The notes under the pieces are model-generated. The model was not told where the DNA came from. It ran no database searches and worked only from the letters and a program-made list of their open reading frames with translations. The translations under genes and the position numbers were made by a program. From Pandoraea thiooxydans (GTDB lineage Bacteria; Pseudomonadota; Gammaproteobacteria; Burkholderiales; Burkholderiaceae), in the NCBI RefSeq assembly GCF_001931675.1, contig NZ_CP014839.1:2418001-2482000 (forward strand): a DNA stretch of 64,000 bases. The letters are read 5' to 3'. Positions 36,611 through 45,665 of the stretch are shown piece after piece. Each line of letters begins with the position of its first letter. The stretch's first letter is position 1.

Positions 36611-36616
36611 TATAAT
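36611..36616 (+). promoter_or_regulatory. -10 box of the tRNA-Pro promoter
   Basis: A perfect TATAAT lies 11 bases ahead of the tRNA-Pro gene, in the usual place for a tRNA start. No clear -35 hexamer is found at 16-18 bases. Confidence 0.6.
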
Positions 36617-36626
36617 CTTGCGTTCT

Positions 36627-36704
<78 letters not shown>

Positions 36705-36710
36705 GAAAAT

Positions 36711-36744
36711 CAAAGGGTTACAGATTCATGTCTGTAACCCTTTG
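36711..36744 (+). terminator. hairpin after tRNA-Pro
   Basis: A 14-bp perfect stem starting CAAAGGGTTACAGA with a 6-base loop lies 8 bases after the tRNA. A-rich sequence precedes it and only a weak T-rich stretch follows, but the stem length favours a terminator. Confidence 0.75.
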
Positions 36745-36965
36745 TTCATTTCCGTGTGGCGCTGCGTTTGCCCCACACAAGCTTCACCGAAGCATTGCAT
36801 CGGCGAGATTCAGGTGCGAGCGGGAAGGCTCGAAACCGAGCTCGCTCTCTCTGAGAGCACGGCGATGACAACCGATTGCCAATCCTGCCGGCCGCCCGCG
36901 CAATGCATCGCGCCGATCACTCCGGCGGTGAATAAGTGGCGACACAACCGCCCCGGACAAGTCTG

Positions 36966-37307
36966 TCATGCCGTCACAACAAACCAGAATTCCGCATCTG
37001 TGCCGTCATAGCTGACCGTGCTGCCGCGTCGCAGCTCGACGACGTCGCCAGCAAACGCCGTCAGGCACGACCCATCGTCGAGCGTCAGACGCAACTCACC
37101 GGAGCGAACCAGGATGATTTCGTCATAGTCCAACCTCTTCGCGGGCGCCCGCAACTCATGACATCGTCCGATACCTGCCAATAGCGGAGCGCCGTCGCCA
37201 GCCGGAATTGCCCAGGCGATTTCGGCCTTGCCGCTTTGGCTACCCTCACGTGCCACGAAGCTGAGGCTATCACCGCTGACTACACGAGCTTTGACGATCG
37301 TCTGCAT
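36966..37307 (-). CDS. EutQ-like cupin protein
   Basis: A 113-residue single-domain cupin. The core reads LDYDEIILVRSGELRLTLDDG and AGDVVELRRGSTVSYDG, close to the C-terminal cupin of EutQ. The metal-binding histidines of classical cupins are largely replaced (YDE instead of HxH), as in EutQ. GGA lies seven bases before the ATG. It is the third gene after a permease and an amine/amino-acid oxidase, so it may act on or sense an intermediate of that pathway. Confidence 0.75.
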   Translation of the reverse strand: MQTIVKARVVSGDSLSFVAREGSQSGKAEIAWAIPAGDGAPLLAGIGRCHELRAPAKRLDYDEIILVRSGELRLTLDDGSCLTAFAGDVVELRRGSTVSYDGTDAEFWFVVTA

Positions 37308-37346
37308 AAATTTCCTATGATTGATGAGTGAAACGCGACGCGGCCA

Positions 37347-38669
37347 TCAAGCTTCCTCGCGCCCCGCGACTTTCTGCCACGCCATGTTCAAGCGCACGCC
37401 AGCATCCAGCACTGGCCGAGGCGGCAGCCAAGCGGCACGCTCCTGCGCATGGTAAGCGCGCAGAATTTCGCTATCCACGCCGCTCGCCAGATCGGCAATC
37501 GCCAGTCCCGCCGCGGTGTGGCGCACGATGCCGACGCCATTGCAGCACGCGAGCGCCCACAAATGCTCGCTGACGCGACCAAACAGAGGAGCGTGGTTAC
37601 GCGAAATGCTGAGCCAGCCCATCCAGAAATGCCCGATGTTCAATTTGCCCAATTGCGGAAATCGGCGCATCAGCATATCGAGATGACGCTTTCGTGCGCG
37701 ATCTCGAGTTGCGTCGTCGCAGCGCAGATCGGGCGAGTACTCGAACCCGTGGCGCAACAACAAACGGCCATCGGGCGTAAGACGTATCGTTGGACCGACC
37801 ACGCCGTTGGCCGGCGTTGCCCCCCAAACAAACTCGGCGCCCAGCAGAGCGCGCTTTCGCGCATCAAGCGGCTCCGTCAAACTGGCAAACAGGACGATCG
37901 GCAATTGGCGGTTTCGATACACACCGAACTGTGCGGAAAACGCATTGACAGTCAAGACTGCGCGAGCCGCGACAATTCGGCCCGCCGGCGTTTTCACGCT
38001 GGGCTTTGCGCCGTGCAAATCATGCTCAATCACCGGCGATCGCTCGAACAGCCGAACATTGCCCGGCAGCGTATCGGCCAGGCCGCGAGACAGCGCTGCC
38101 GGATTGACCAATGCAGTGCCTGGGGTGTAGATCGCCCAGCCGTAGTAATCGGTTCCCAAGCGCTCGGCGAGTGCCTGCCGATCGAGAATCTCGTGCGGCT
38201 CCTCCCATTGCCGCAGCGCGTGAGCGTAAGGTGCCAGCACGGTGCGACGCGCCCGCTCGCCAACCGCGACGTGGTAGCGGCCGCAATCTTGCCAGTCACA
38301 GTCAATGTGATATGTCCGGACGATTTGACGCAACCTGTCCTGTGCCTGCCGCCCCATGCGGATCTCCCGTTTCGCACCGGCCACCGTCTGCGCATGGCCG
38401 CCGGCCGAATGCGGCAGATCGATCGCGAAGCCCGAGTTGCGACCCGAGGCATTTTCACCAACTTCGCCCGCATCCACCAAGGCGATTGATTCATCAGGAT
38501 GATGCTCGGCCAGTTGGCGCGCGGTTGCCAGTCCTGCATAGCCGGCCCCAACAACCAGCCAGTCGAAATGATTTTCGCCCCTCAATTCGGGCTGCGGCAC
38601 GCGCGATGGAAGAATCGCCGACCATCCGTTGGTCCGGTCTTCTTGCGGCAGAGTGTGAATTTTGTTCAT
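37347..38669 (-). CDS. FAD-dependent amine/amino-acid oxidase, PuuB/DAO family
   Basis: A 440-residue flavoprotein of the D-amino-acid-oxidase fold. The dinucleotide motif VVGAGYAGLATARQLAE is at about 38-54 and VDAGEVGENASGRNSGF follows at the isoalloxazine site. The C-terminal FAD motif is CCNGVGIVRHTAAGLAIADL. The N-terminal NGWSAILPSR segment resembles gamma-glutamylputrescine oxidase (PuuB). It is 14 bases downstream of the permease gene, and together they suggest uptake and oxidation of an amine or amino acid. The ATG at 38669 has only a weak ribosome site. Confidence 0.85.
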   Translation of the reverse strand: MNKIHTLPQEDRTNGWSAILPSRVPQPELRGENHFDWLVVGAGYAGLATARQLAEHHPDESIALVDAGEVGENASGRNSGFAIDLPHSAGGHAQTVAGAKREIRMGRQAQDRLRQIVRTYHIDCDWQDCGRYHVAVGERARRTVLAPYAHALRQWEEPHEILDRQALAERLGTDYYGWAIYTPGTALVNPAALSRGLADTLPGNVRLFERSPVIEHDLHGAKPSVKTPAGRIVAARAVLTVNAFSAQFGVYRNRQLPIVLFASLTEPLDARKRALLGAEFVWGATPANGVVGPTIRLTPDGRLLLRHGFEYSPDLRCDDATRDRARKRHLDMLMRRFPQLGKLNIGHFWMGWLSISRNHAPLFGRVSEHLWALACCNGVGIVRHTAAGLAIADLASGVDSEILRAYHAQERAAWLPPRPVLDAGVRLNMAWQKVAGREEA

Positions 38670-38683
38670 GACGCGAGCACTTC

Positions 38684-40096
38684 TCAAACCTGGGCCTCTT
38701 CCGCCACGCATCTTGTGGCTTTGGCAACCTTCATGCGAAAGGCCGCATAGACCACGGCAAGCCAAACGGGCATCGCATACGCAGAGACCCTGATACCGGG
38801 TGTGAGCAGCATGACCCATACGACGCCGGCCAGAAATACCAGGCAGAGATAGTTGCTGGCCGGGCTACCCAACGCGCGAAAGGACGTCTTGTGGCCGAGC
38901 GCTTGCATGCTTCGGCGAAATTTCAGATGTGCCACGATGATGGTGATCCATATAAAGATCAGCGACGCAGTGATGAGCGAAATCAGTAATTCGATCACTC
39001 CGTTGGGCATCACGTAATTCAGCAGCACGCACAGCGCCGTTAGCGCGCCTGGCAATGCGATAGCCTCGGTCGGAACCCCTCGCCGGTTGACTCGCATGAG
39101 ACGGCGCGGAGCGCTCCCTTGCTGCGCCATGCCGTAAAGCAGACGGCTGTTGCAGTAGACCATGCCGTTATAGACCGACAGTGTCGCCGTCAAAATGACG
39201 AAGTTGAGAATATCCGCTGTGAACTTGAAGTCCAGTACGGAGAAAATCATCACGAACGGGCTGTTGCTGTAGGTACCACCGCCTGCTCGAAGCGACGCGA
39301 GCAGTTGCGTCCATGGCGTCAAGCACAGCATCACGAACATCGAGCCTATATAGAAAATCAGAACCCGGAAAATGACCTGATTGATGGCCCTTGGAATCGT
39401 CTTGCCGGGCTCGGCCGTTTCCGCTGCCGTGAAGCCGAGCATCTCGAGCCCTCCGAAAGAAAATACGATAAAAGGCATCGCCATGGCCAAGCCGCGCACA
39501 CCGTTGGGGAAGAAGCCTCCCGCTCGCCAGAGATTGCCGATCGCCGCCGCACTCCCTCCAGCGCCTGAAACCAGCAGCAGTCCACCAAACACGATCATGG
39601 CGACAACCGCGGCAATCTTTATCATGGCGAACCAGAATTCGGTTTCACCATACAGACGCACACTCACGAAGTTCATGCCGTTGATCATGAGAAAAAAGAT
39701 GGCGGCGACAACCCAGGTCGGGATTGACGGCCACCAGAACTGGACAAACTTGCCGGCCGCGGTAAGCTCGAGCATGCCAACCAGAATGTAGAGCACACAA
39801 CAGTTCCAGCCCGAGAAGAAACCGGCGAACTCACCCCAATACTTCCCGGCGAAATGGCTGAACGAACTCGACACCGGCGTCTCCACGAGCATCTCGCCCA
39901 AAAAGCGCATGATCAAAAATGCGATTACGCCGCCAATCGCGTACCCCAGCAACATCGACGGACCGGCCAGCGCGAGCACGCCCGCCGATCCCAGGAAAAG
40001 CCCTGTGCCGATCGTGCCGCCCAAGGCAATCAGTTGAATGTGCCGGTTGGCCAGCTTCCGCTTTAGGCTATCGGGCCTATGCTCTTGCTCGCTCAT
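38684..40096 (-). CDS. amino acid permease, AAT/APC family
   Basis: A 470-residue, 12-helix amino acid:H+ symporter. The family signature LANRHIQLIALGGTIGTGLFLGS is at residues 16-38. FSFGGLEMLGFTAAETAEP follows in helix 6-7, and GVPTEAI precedes the last helices. A very strong GGAGGAG precedes the ATG at 40096, indicating high expression. It is the first gene of the permease-oxidase-cupin operon, divergent from a TetR regulator. Specificity (GABA, proline, asparagine or another) is not decidable. Confidence 0.9.
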   Translation of the reverse strand: MSEQEHRPDSLKRKLANRHIQLIALGGTIGTGLFLGSAGVLALAGPSMLLGYAIGGVIAFLIMRFLGEMLVETPVSSSFSHFAGKYWGEFAGFFSGWNCCVLYILVGMLELTAAGKFVQFWWPSIPTWVVAAIFFLMINGMNFVSVRLYGETEFWFAMIKIAAVVAMIVFGGLLLVSGAGGSAAAIGNLWRAGGFFPNGVRGLAMAMPFIVFSFGGLEMLGFTAAETAEPGKTIPRAINQVIFRVLIFYIGSMFVMLCLTPWTQLLASLRAGGGTYSNSPFVMIFSVLDFKFTADILNFVILTATLSVYNGMVYCNSRLLYGMAQQGSAPRRLMRVNRRGVPTEAIALPGALTALCVLLNYVMPNGVIELLISLITASLIFIWITIIVAHLKFRRSMQALGHKTSFRALGSPASNYLCLVFLAGVVWVMLLTPGIRVSAYAMPVWLAVVYAAFRMKVAKATRCVAEEAQV

Positions 40097-40163
40097 GTCG
40101 TACTCCTCCTTGATATCGATTCGCAAACAACTTGTCTCTTTACGTTTGCTTTATTAAAAACAA

Positions 40164-40181
40164 ACATTAATTAATTAATGT
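40164..40181. promoter_or_regulatory. 18-bp AT-rich perfect palindrome
   Basis: ACATTAATTAATTAATGT lies about 70 bases upstream of the permease gene, in the most AT-rich stretch of the window. It may be a regulator or nucleoid-protein site in the permease promoter. Confidence 0.5.
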
Positions 40182-40302
40182 AATTTAAGAATAAATAAGA
40201 AGCACCCCGGCCCAGTCACAGGACGGCACATTTAGGCAAGCGCCACCTGGCTGCATCACTTGGCTCCCGATCATGGCAGGAAGTATAGGCAAGTGCCTCC
40301 GC

Positions 40303-40328
40303 ATAAACAATAAAAATTTATTGTTTAT
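40303..40328. promoter_or_regulatory. 26-bp palindrome, candidate TetR operator
   Basis: Two perfect 12-bp arms (ATAAACAATAAA and its complement) flank a two-base centre. It lies 110 bases before the TetR start and 206 before the permease start. Length and symmetry fit binding of a TetR-type dimer or pair of dimers. The 342-base interval between the two genes otherwise holds only the AT-rich permease promoter. Confidence 0.7.
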
Positions 40329-40438
40329 TATTTGTGGTATACCCTAGGGCGAATTCACGCTAAATGCGGGCTTGGGTGGCCTACAGAGGGACATTGAAAA
40401 ACCAAGGGCCTCCCTCGAACCGAGGTCGGATTGACGTC

Positions 40439-41125
40439 ATGAATACTGTCATCAAGAAAGAAGCCTCACGCCCACGGCCGGCGCGCCGAACTCAAGAGCA
40501 GCGCAGCGACACCACACGCCAGCAGATCATTCAGTCAGCACTGACCCTGCTCCGCGAGAAAGGGGTGCGCGGCGCGAACTTGCAGGAAATTGCGCGAGGC
40601 GCGCAGGTCACGCTCGGAGCCCTTCAACACCACTTCCCCAATCGTCAGATCTTGATGGAGAGACTGATCGATGAAGTGATGTCGCCGCTGTCCGACCAAG
40701 GGGCCGTCTGGCCATCTGCATCGCTGCCGCTAGCGCAGAGGGCCAGCGCCTTCGTCCGGACGGCATGGCAAACAATGTATGGGATTCCAAGCTATGTCGC
40801 CGCCTGGAGCCTGTTTTTTGGCTGCAAGGCCTCGCCCGAGCTATTCGAGCGCATCAACGCGAACCGTGTTCGAGCCGATCCGGAATTCTTCAGACGTTTC
40901 CTCGAGCACTTCCCGGAAATTGCCGCATATCATCCGAATCCGGAACAGTTCGGAGGATTTGTGTTCGCCAGTCTCCGGGGCATGGGGATATTCAATCTTT
41001 TCCCCATCTCAAAAAAAGAGATCGACGGCCAATTGAATATCCTCGTTCAGGTCATCGTGCAGGCGGGCACCACCGGCCTCGGTAGCAGGAGTCAGAAACA
41101 AAAGAAAGACACCGGGCGCAGATGA
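40439..41125 (+). CDS. TetR family transcriptional regulator
   Basis: A 228-residue regulator. The N-terminal helix-turn-helix covers residues 25-75: RQQIIQSALTLLREKGVRGANLQEIARGAQVTLGALQHHFPNR. The remainder is a ligand-binding all-helical domain without a recognisable subgroup. It is divergent from the permease-oxidase-cupin operon and next to a long palindrome, so it probably represses that operon. GAGGT stands somewhat far (13 bases) from the ATG. Confidence 0.9.
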   Translation: MNTVIKKEASRPRPARRTQEQRSDTTRQQIIQSALTLLREKGVRGANLQEIARGAQVTLGALQHHFPNRQILMERLIDEVMSPLSDQGAVWPSASLPLAQRASAFVRTAWQTMYGIPSYVAAWSLFFGCKASPELFERINANRVRADPEFFRRFLEHFPEIAAYHPNPEQFGGFVFASLRGMGIFNLFPISKKEIDGQLNILVQVIVQAGTTGLGSRSQKQKKDTGRR

Positions 41126-41176
41126 ACGCGCGATGGCAATCACCCGCGTCGCGACCTGCCACCCCACCGCACCAAA

Positions 41177-42412
41177 TCACGCCGACATCGCCTGTTCGCG
41201 ATCATGTCCCGGCGCGGCGACGCGCACCCGGTTGCGCCCGGCGTGCTTGGCCGCATAAAGCGCAATATCGGCCGAGCCGATCAGCGCTTCCGGGGTGCCC
41301 GCGCCTTCGCGCATGGCCAGGCCGACGCTGATCGTCACGCTCGCCGGGCGGCCGTCCACGACGAACTGCAGGTGCTGTACCGCATCGCGCAGCCTGTCCG
41401 CGGTTTGCGTAGCGTCATCCATCGCCGCCTGCGTCAGCAGCACGGCAAACTCCTCGCCGCCGAAGCGCGCCAGCAGGTCGTCGCTGCGCAAATTTGCCGC
41501 CAGGCACTTCGCCACATGGCAAAGGCACGCGTCGCCGGCAAGGTGCCCATAGCGGTCATTGAACGCCTTGAACCGGTCGATATCGACCAGCAGCAGCGCG
41601 CCGGCCGCGCCTGGCGCGGCAGCCAGCTCGGCGAGCGCTTCGTCCAGTCGCCGCCGGTTAGCGACGCCGGTCAGGGCGTCCGTGTAGGACAGATCGGTGA
41701 GCGCCGCATTTTGCACCTCGAGAGCCTCGCTGCGCAGGCGATCCAGCAGCCGGTGCAAATAGATCCGGCGCGAAGCGCGCTCGTAGGCATGCGCACCAAC
41801 CAGCGACGGCAGCAGCAGCGTCATCATGAAGCCGATCAGGAATACGGCGTCGCCGGGCCGGATCTCGGGCCGGCTTACCAGGACCAGCGCAAAGACGGCC
41901 AGATTGACCACGAAAAACCCCAAGGTCTGGGCAAAGCGCAAGCGCACGAAAACCAGCACGAAGCTCGCCGGCGGAATCGCCAGCAGAAAATCCCGCATTG
42001 TCGCCGGCGCCGGCTTGGCGGTGATAACGAGCATCGCCGCCGTGCTGCAGATCAGTCCGCACGCCAGCAGCCCGTTCTCGCGCGTGGTGACGGCGTTTTT
42101 GCTGCGCAAGCCGAAGTGAAGGATAAGCAGGACCGCCGTGCAGGCGCCGCCCAACTGAATCGCGACGCTCCTCCAGTCGGGGTCGGGAATGACGGTCAGG
42201 TTCAGCAATATGCCGAGACAGAAATAACCGGTTACGCCCCACCAGACAATGGTGCGGATCTCGTGCAGACGCTCCGCGCCGATGTCGTCCCAATAGCGCT
42301 TTTCCAGCGCATCGGGAAACGCCAGCCGAAAGCCGGTTCGGCCCAGCTCCGACTCGGCCAGCAAATCCAGGCGCGGCGCCTGTCCCCGTTGAGTAGCACC
42401 GGAGTGCTTCAT
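41177..42412 (-). CDS. membrane diguanylate cyclase (GGDEF)
   Basis: A 411-residue protein with about six N-terminal transmembrane helices (residues 45-210), a short coiled-coil-like linker and a C-terminal GGDEF domain. The domain begins DALTGVANRRRLDEAL and the active site is ARFGGEEFAVLL, so c-di-GMP synthesis from GTP should be possible. An RxxD inhibitory site is not obvious. The start is set at ATG 42412 because AAGGTGG lies about nine bases upstream. The membrane part resembles no named sensor. It stands alone. Confidence 0.9.
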   Translation of the reverse strand: MKHSGATQRGQAPRLDLLAESELGRTGFRLAFPDALEKRYWDDIGAERLHEIRTIVWWGVTGYFCLGILLNLTVIPDPDWRSVAIQLGGACTAVLLILHFGLRSKNAVTTRENGLLACGLICSTAAMLVITAKPAPATMRDFLLAIPPASFVLVFVRLRFAQTLGFFVVNLAVFALVLVSRPEIRPGDAVFLIGFMMTLLLPSLVGAHAYERASRRIYLHRLLDRLRSEALEVQNAALTDLSYTDALTGVANRRRLDEALAELAAAPGAAGALLLVDIDRFKAFNDRYGHLAGDACLCHVAKCLAANLRSDDLLARFGGEEFAVLLTQAAMDDATQTADRLRDAVQHLQFVVDGRPASVTISVGLAMREGAGTPEALIGSADIALYAAKHAGRNRVRVAAPGHDREQAMSA

Positions 42413-42541
42413 TCGATCTACCACCTTATATGCCGGCCGTTGGATCCAAGCGCAAAAAATACCGGAATCGCCGCGATCTGGCGGCTCGCTTCACACCCGC
42501 GATCGCTTATGGCCGTTTTTAGTAATGGTCAGTAGCATACC

Positions 42542-43129
42542 TCACGTCCGGTGGCGCGTGCGGCGATCTGCCTGATCGGCGATCGAGCGAACGACCCTGG
42601 CCGGATTGCCGGCAACCAGGGTGTTCGGCGCAACGTCCCGGGTGACGACCGATCCGGCCGCCACGACCGAGTTCTCGCCGACCGTGACGCCGCCGATAAT
42701 GGTCGCGCCGGCGGCAATCCAGACGTTCCGCTCGATCGTGATGGGTTTTGCAATGACGCCATTGCGCCGCTGGGCGGGCTCGATGGGATGACCGGAGGTA
42801 ATGAGGCTCACGTTCGGCCCGATCATGACATCGTCGGCAATAGCGAGCCCGCCAAGATCATAAAAAGTGCAATTCTGATTGATGAAGACATTGCGCCCGA
42901 CACGGATATCGACGCCGCCGCTCGTATAGAACGGCGGAATCAATAGAAAGCTCTCGTCCACCGGCTTGCCGATCAGGTCGCCGAACAGGGCTCTGACCTC
43001 GTCGGCGTCGTTGAATGTCAGGCGGTTGAGCGCGGCGGTGATCGCCACCGCTCGTTTGACATTGGCCAGCATGGCCGCCGATTCGGGCGTTCCGCGGGGA
43101 ATTGTCCTGGTGCGATCGTCGTTGGCCAT
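42542..43129 (-). CDS. sugar O-acetyltransferase, LacA/Maa family
   Basis: A 195-residue left-handed beta-helix acetyltransferase. The N-terminal maltose-acetyltransferase helix region is followed by hexapeptide repeats (IRVGRNVFINQNCTFYD, IADDVMIGPNVSL). The catalytic histidine is in TSGHPIEP, and NVWIAAGATIIGGVTVGENSVVAAGSVVT completes the coil. It transfers acetyl from acetyl-CoA to a sugar hydroxyl. It sits 53 bases downstream of the MocR gene on the same strand. Confidence 0.87.
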   Translation of the reverse strand: MANDDRTRTIPRGTPESAAMLANVKRAVAITAALNRLTFNDADEVRALFGDLIGKPVDESFLLIPPFYTSGGVDIRVGRNVFINQNCTFYDLGGLAIADDVMIGPNVSLITSGHPIEPAQRRNGVIAKPITIERNVWIAAGATIIGGVTVGENSVVAAGSVVTRDVAPNTLVAGNPARVVRSIADQADRRTRHRT

Positions 43130-43182
43130 GCGTTTCTCAGCTCCATCAACGCGCCTGCGGCGAGCGGCGACAAATGGCTTGG

Positions 43183-44703
43183 TCAGTTGTCCAGGCACTG
43201 GCGCAATATGCGCGCCAGACGTCCGGCTTGCGCCGCATCGGCGACGTTCGCGAAGCCTATCACGAGGCCGCGCCTGGCGCGCCGCGCGCGGCTATTGGCA
43301 TACCAGATCGAAAGCGGCAGCACCCCAAGGCCCGCGTCGCGCGCGCGTGCTGCGACCGCGACGTCGTCCACCTGCGCGTGCGAGCCGGCGGCGAACTGCA
43401 CCGCGAACTGAATTCCGCCGCACGGCAAGTCGACCATCAGCCGCGGCCCGAACTCCTTTTCCAGTGCACGCACGATCAGCATGCGCCGCTGCGAGTAAAG
43501 GGCTCGCATCCGCTTCAGATGCCGCGCAAAATGCCCGTTCACCATGAAGTCCGCCACGGCTGCCTGCAAGAGCGTCGGCGAGCCGGCGTTCATGCTGTGC
43601 GCCACGCGCGCGACCCGTTCCACGGCCCGTTCGGGCACTACCGCGTATGCCAGCCGCAAGCCGGGAAACATCACCTTGCTGAACGTGCCGCAATAAATCA
43701 CCCGATCGCGCCGGTCGAGGCTCTTCAAGGCCGGCAGCGGCCGGCCCGAGTAGCGAAATTCGCTGTCGTAGTCGTCTTCGATGATCCAGCCGGACGCCTT
43801 CTGCGCCCAATCCAGCAGCGCCGCGCGCCTGGCCAGCGAGAGGGTCACCCCGAGCGGGCTCTGATGCGAGGGTGTCACCAGCGCGAAACGCGCCTGCGGA
43901 TCCAGCCGCATACCTTGCTCGACGTCGATCCCTTCTTCGTCGACCGGCACCGGCACCAGCTGCATGCCAGCCTCGATCAGAAAGTTGCGCGCCAGCAGAT
44001 AACCGGGATCCTCCATCCACAGGCGATCGTTCGAGCGCGCAAGACTGCGCAACACCAGTTCGAGTGTGGCCCGATACCCGCTGGTTACGAACACCTGCTC
44101 GGGCAGGCAGGTCACGCCGCGCGACAGCCCGAGATAAGTGGCGATATGCTCGCGCAGCGGCCGATAGCCGGCCGGATCGGGGTAAGCGAGCATCGCCTGC
44201 GCGCCGCCGCGCGCATGGTGCGACACAAGCCGGTTCCACACCTTGCGCGGAAAAACATCGAGCCCCGGCAGCCCGGGCTGCAACGGCCTCGGCTCGCCGC
44301 TCATGGCCACGGCAATGGGCGTTCGGCGCGCAGCGGCCTGACCGCCACTCGACACGTCGGGTGCCTGGTCTTCCTCGGTGCCGCGCCAGGCCAGCTCCGC
44401 CGCCGGCACCGGCTCGCGCGTCGAACGCGGCAACGACGCCGGCAGCGACGACGAAACGAACGTGCCCGCCGCGCCGCGCATCTGCAGGTAGCCCTCGTCG
44501 ACCAGAATCGTATAGGCCAGCTCCACCGTGCCGCGCGCCGCGTTCAACTGGGCGGCCAGCGCGCGCAGCGCGGGAACACGATCGCCGGGGCGCAAATGCC
44601 CGGCGGCGATCGCCGTCTTGAAACGCTCGCAGATCTGCAAATAGATCGGCAGAGGTTGCCCTCGATCTATTTCGATGGTCAATGTGGGAGGAGGCACGGT
44701 CAT
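43183..44703 (-). CDS. MocR-type GntR regulator with aminotransferase domain
   Basis: A 506-residue fusion. Residues 5-75 are a GntR winged helix (PLPIYLQICERFKTAIAAGHLRPGDRVPALRALA). Residues 130-500 are a class I aminotransferase fold with TSGYRATLELVLRSLA, EDDYDSEFRY and the PLP lysine in GTFSKVMFPGLRLAY. MocR proteins sense PLP or amino compounds. It is divergent from the NmrA-like gene and ahead of the acetyltransferase gene, so it may control either. The frame extends upstream to further ATGs; 44703 gives the family-like N-terminus. Confidence 0.9.
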   Translation of the reverse strand: MTVPPPTLTIEIDRGQPLPIYLQICERFKTAIAAGHLRPGDRVPALRALAAQLNAARGTVELAYTILVDEGYLQMRGAAGTFVSSSLPASLPRSTREPVPAAELAWRGTEEDQAPDVSSGGQAAARRTPIAVAMSGEPRPLQPGLPGLDVFPRKVWNRLVSHHARGGAQAMLAYPDPAGYRPLREHIATYLGLSRGVTCLPEQVFVTSGYRATLELVLRSLARSNDRLWMEDPGYLLARNFLIEAGMQLVPVPVDEEGIDVEQGMRLDPQARFALVTPSHQSPLGVTLSLARRAALLDWAQKASGWIIEDDYDSEFRYSGRPLPALKSLDRRDRVIYCGTFSKVMFPGLRLAYAVVPERAVERVARVAHSMNAGSPTLLQAAVADFMVNGHFARHLKRMRALYSQRRMLIVRALEKEFGPRLMVDLPCGGIQFAVQFAAGSHAQVDDVAVAARARDAGLGVLPLSIWYANSRARRARRGLVIGFANVADAAQAGRLARILRQCLDN

Positions 44704-44738
44704 GGCGGTTTCTCGGGCAACGGACGGCAAGCACATCA

Positions 44739-44782
44739 TGGACCAGTCGAATCGATAAAACTTGGCACTTACGACTGGGTCA
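44739..44782. promoter_or_regulatory. imperfect inverted repeat, possible MocR site
   Basis: TGGACCAGT (44739-44747) and ACTGGGTCA (44774-44782) match in seven of nine positions as an inverted repeat separated by 26 bases. They lie in the shared MocR/NmrA-like promoter region, where MocR proteins usually bind paired half-sites. The match is weak evidence. Confidence 0.3.
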
Positions 44783-44893
44783 TGATGTTCCCATAATAGC
44801 CTCATGCGATGCACCGGCGGCGATGGCTTGAACGAGATGCCGAGTCCGCCGGATTCATTCGAGCGTTCCCTTCCTTTATCTGGAGAATCTGTC

Positions 44894-45643
44894 ATGAAAA
44901 TCGTCGTCATCGGTGGTTCCGGCCTGATCGGATCGCGTCTGGTCAAGCTGCTTGGCGAGGCTGGCCACGAGGCGCTCGCCGCGTCGCCGCGTAACGGTGT
45001 CAATAGCGTGACGGGCGAAGGCCTGAGCGAGGCGCTGGCCGGCGCCGAAGTCGTCGTGGACGTGACGAATGCGCCGTCATGGGAGCCCCAGGCAGTACTC
45101 GATTTTTTCCGTGCGTCGGCGCGCAATCTGGGCAAGAGCGAAGTGGCCGCCGGCGTGCGCCATCACGTCGCCCTGTCCATCGTCGGCTGCGACCGCACGC
45201 CGGACAATGCGTACTTCGCCGCCAAGGTCGCGCAGGAAGAGGCGATCGCGGCGGCCGGCGTGCCGCACACCATCGTGCGTGCGACCCAGTTCATGGAGTT
45301 CATCGGCGGCATCGCCGATTTCAGCACGGTCGACGGCACGGTGCGCCTGGGCGACGGACTGTTTCAGCCGATCGCGGCGGACGACGTCGCGTCGATGCTC
45401 GCGCAGATCGCGCTGTGCCCGCCGCAAAACGGCATCGTCGAGATTGCCGGCCCGGACCGCGCCTCCTTTGCCGAGATCATGACGCGTTATTTGAGAGCCA
45501 CGGGCGACGCGCGACCGGTGGTGACCGATTCCGAGGCGCGCTACTACGGCGGCCTGGTCGAGCAGCAATCGCTCGTTCCGTTGGGCGATGCGCGAATCGG
45601 CCGCATCGCCCTCGACGGATGGCTGGCGCAAGCTACCCGATAA
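44894..45643 (+). CDS. NAD(P)-binding NmrA-like protein
   Basis: A 249-residue atypical SDR. The N-terminal Rossmann loop is VIGGSGLIGSRLVKLL. VVDVTNAPSWE, HHVALSIVGCDR, a YFAAKVAQEEAI (YxxxK) segment and VRATQFMEFIGG follow. Similar proteins act as quinone reductases or redox sensors. GGAG lies eight bases before the ATG. It is divergent from MocR. A decayed copy of its last 24 codons occurs at 50745-50816. Confidence 0.85.
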   Translation: MKIVVIGGSGLIGSRLVKLLGEAGHEALAASPRNGVNSVTGEGLSEALAGAEVVVDVTNAPSWEPQAVLDFFRASARNLGKSEVAAGVRHHVALSIVGCDRTPDNAYFAAKVAQEEAIAAAGVPHTIVRATQFMEFIGGIADFSTVDGTVRLGDGLFQPIAADDVASMLAQIALCPPQNGIVEIAGPDRASFAEIMTRYLRATGDARPVVTDSEARYYGGLVEQQSLVPLGDARIGRIALDGWLAQATR

Positions 45644-45665
45644 GCCGCCAGGAGCCTGGCAGGGA

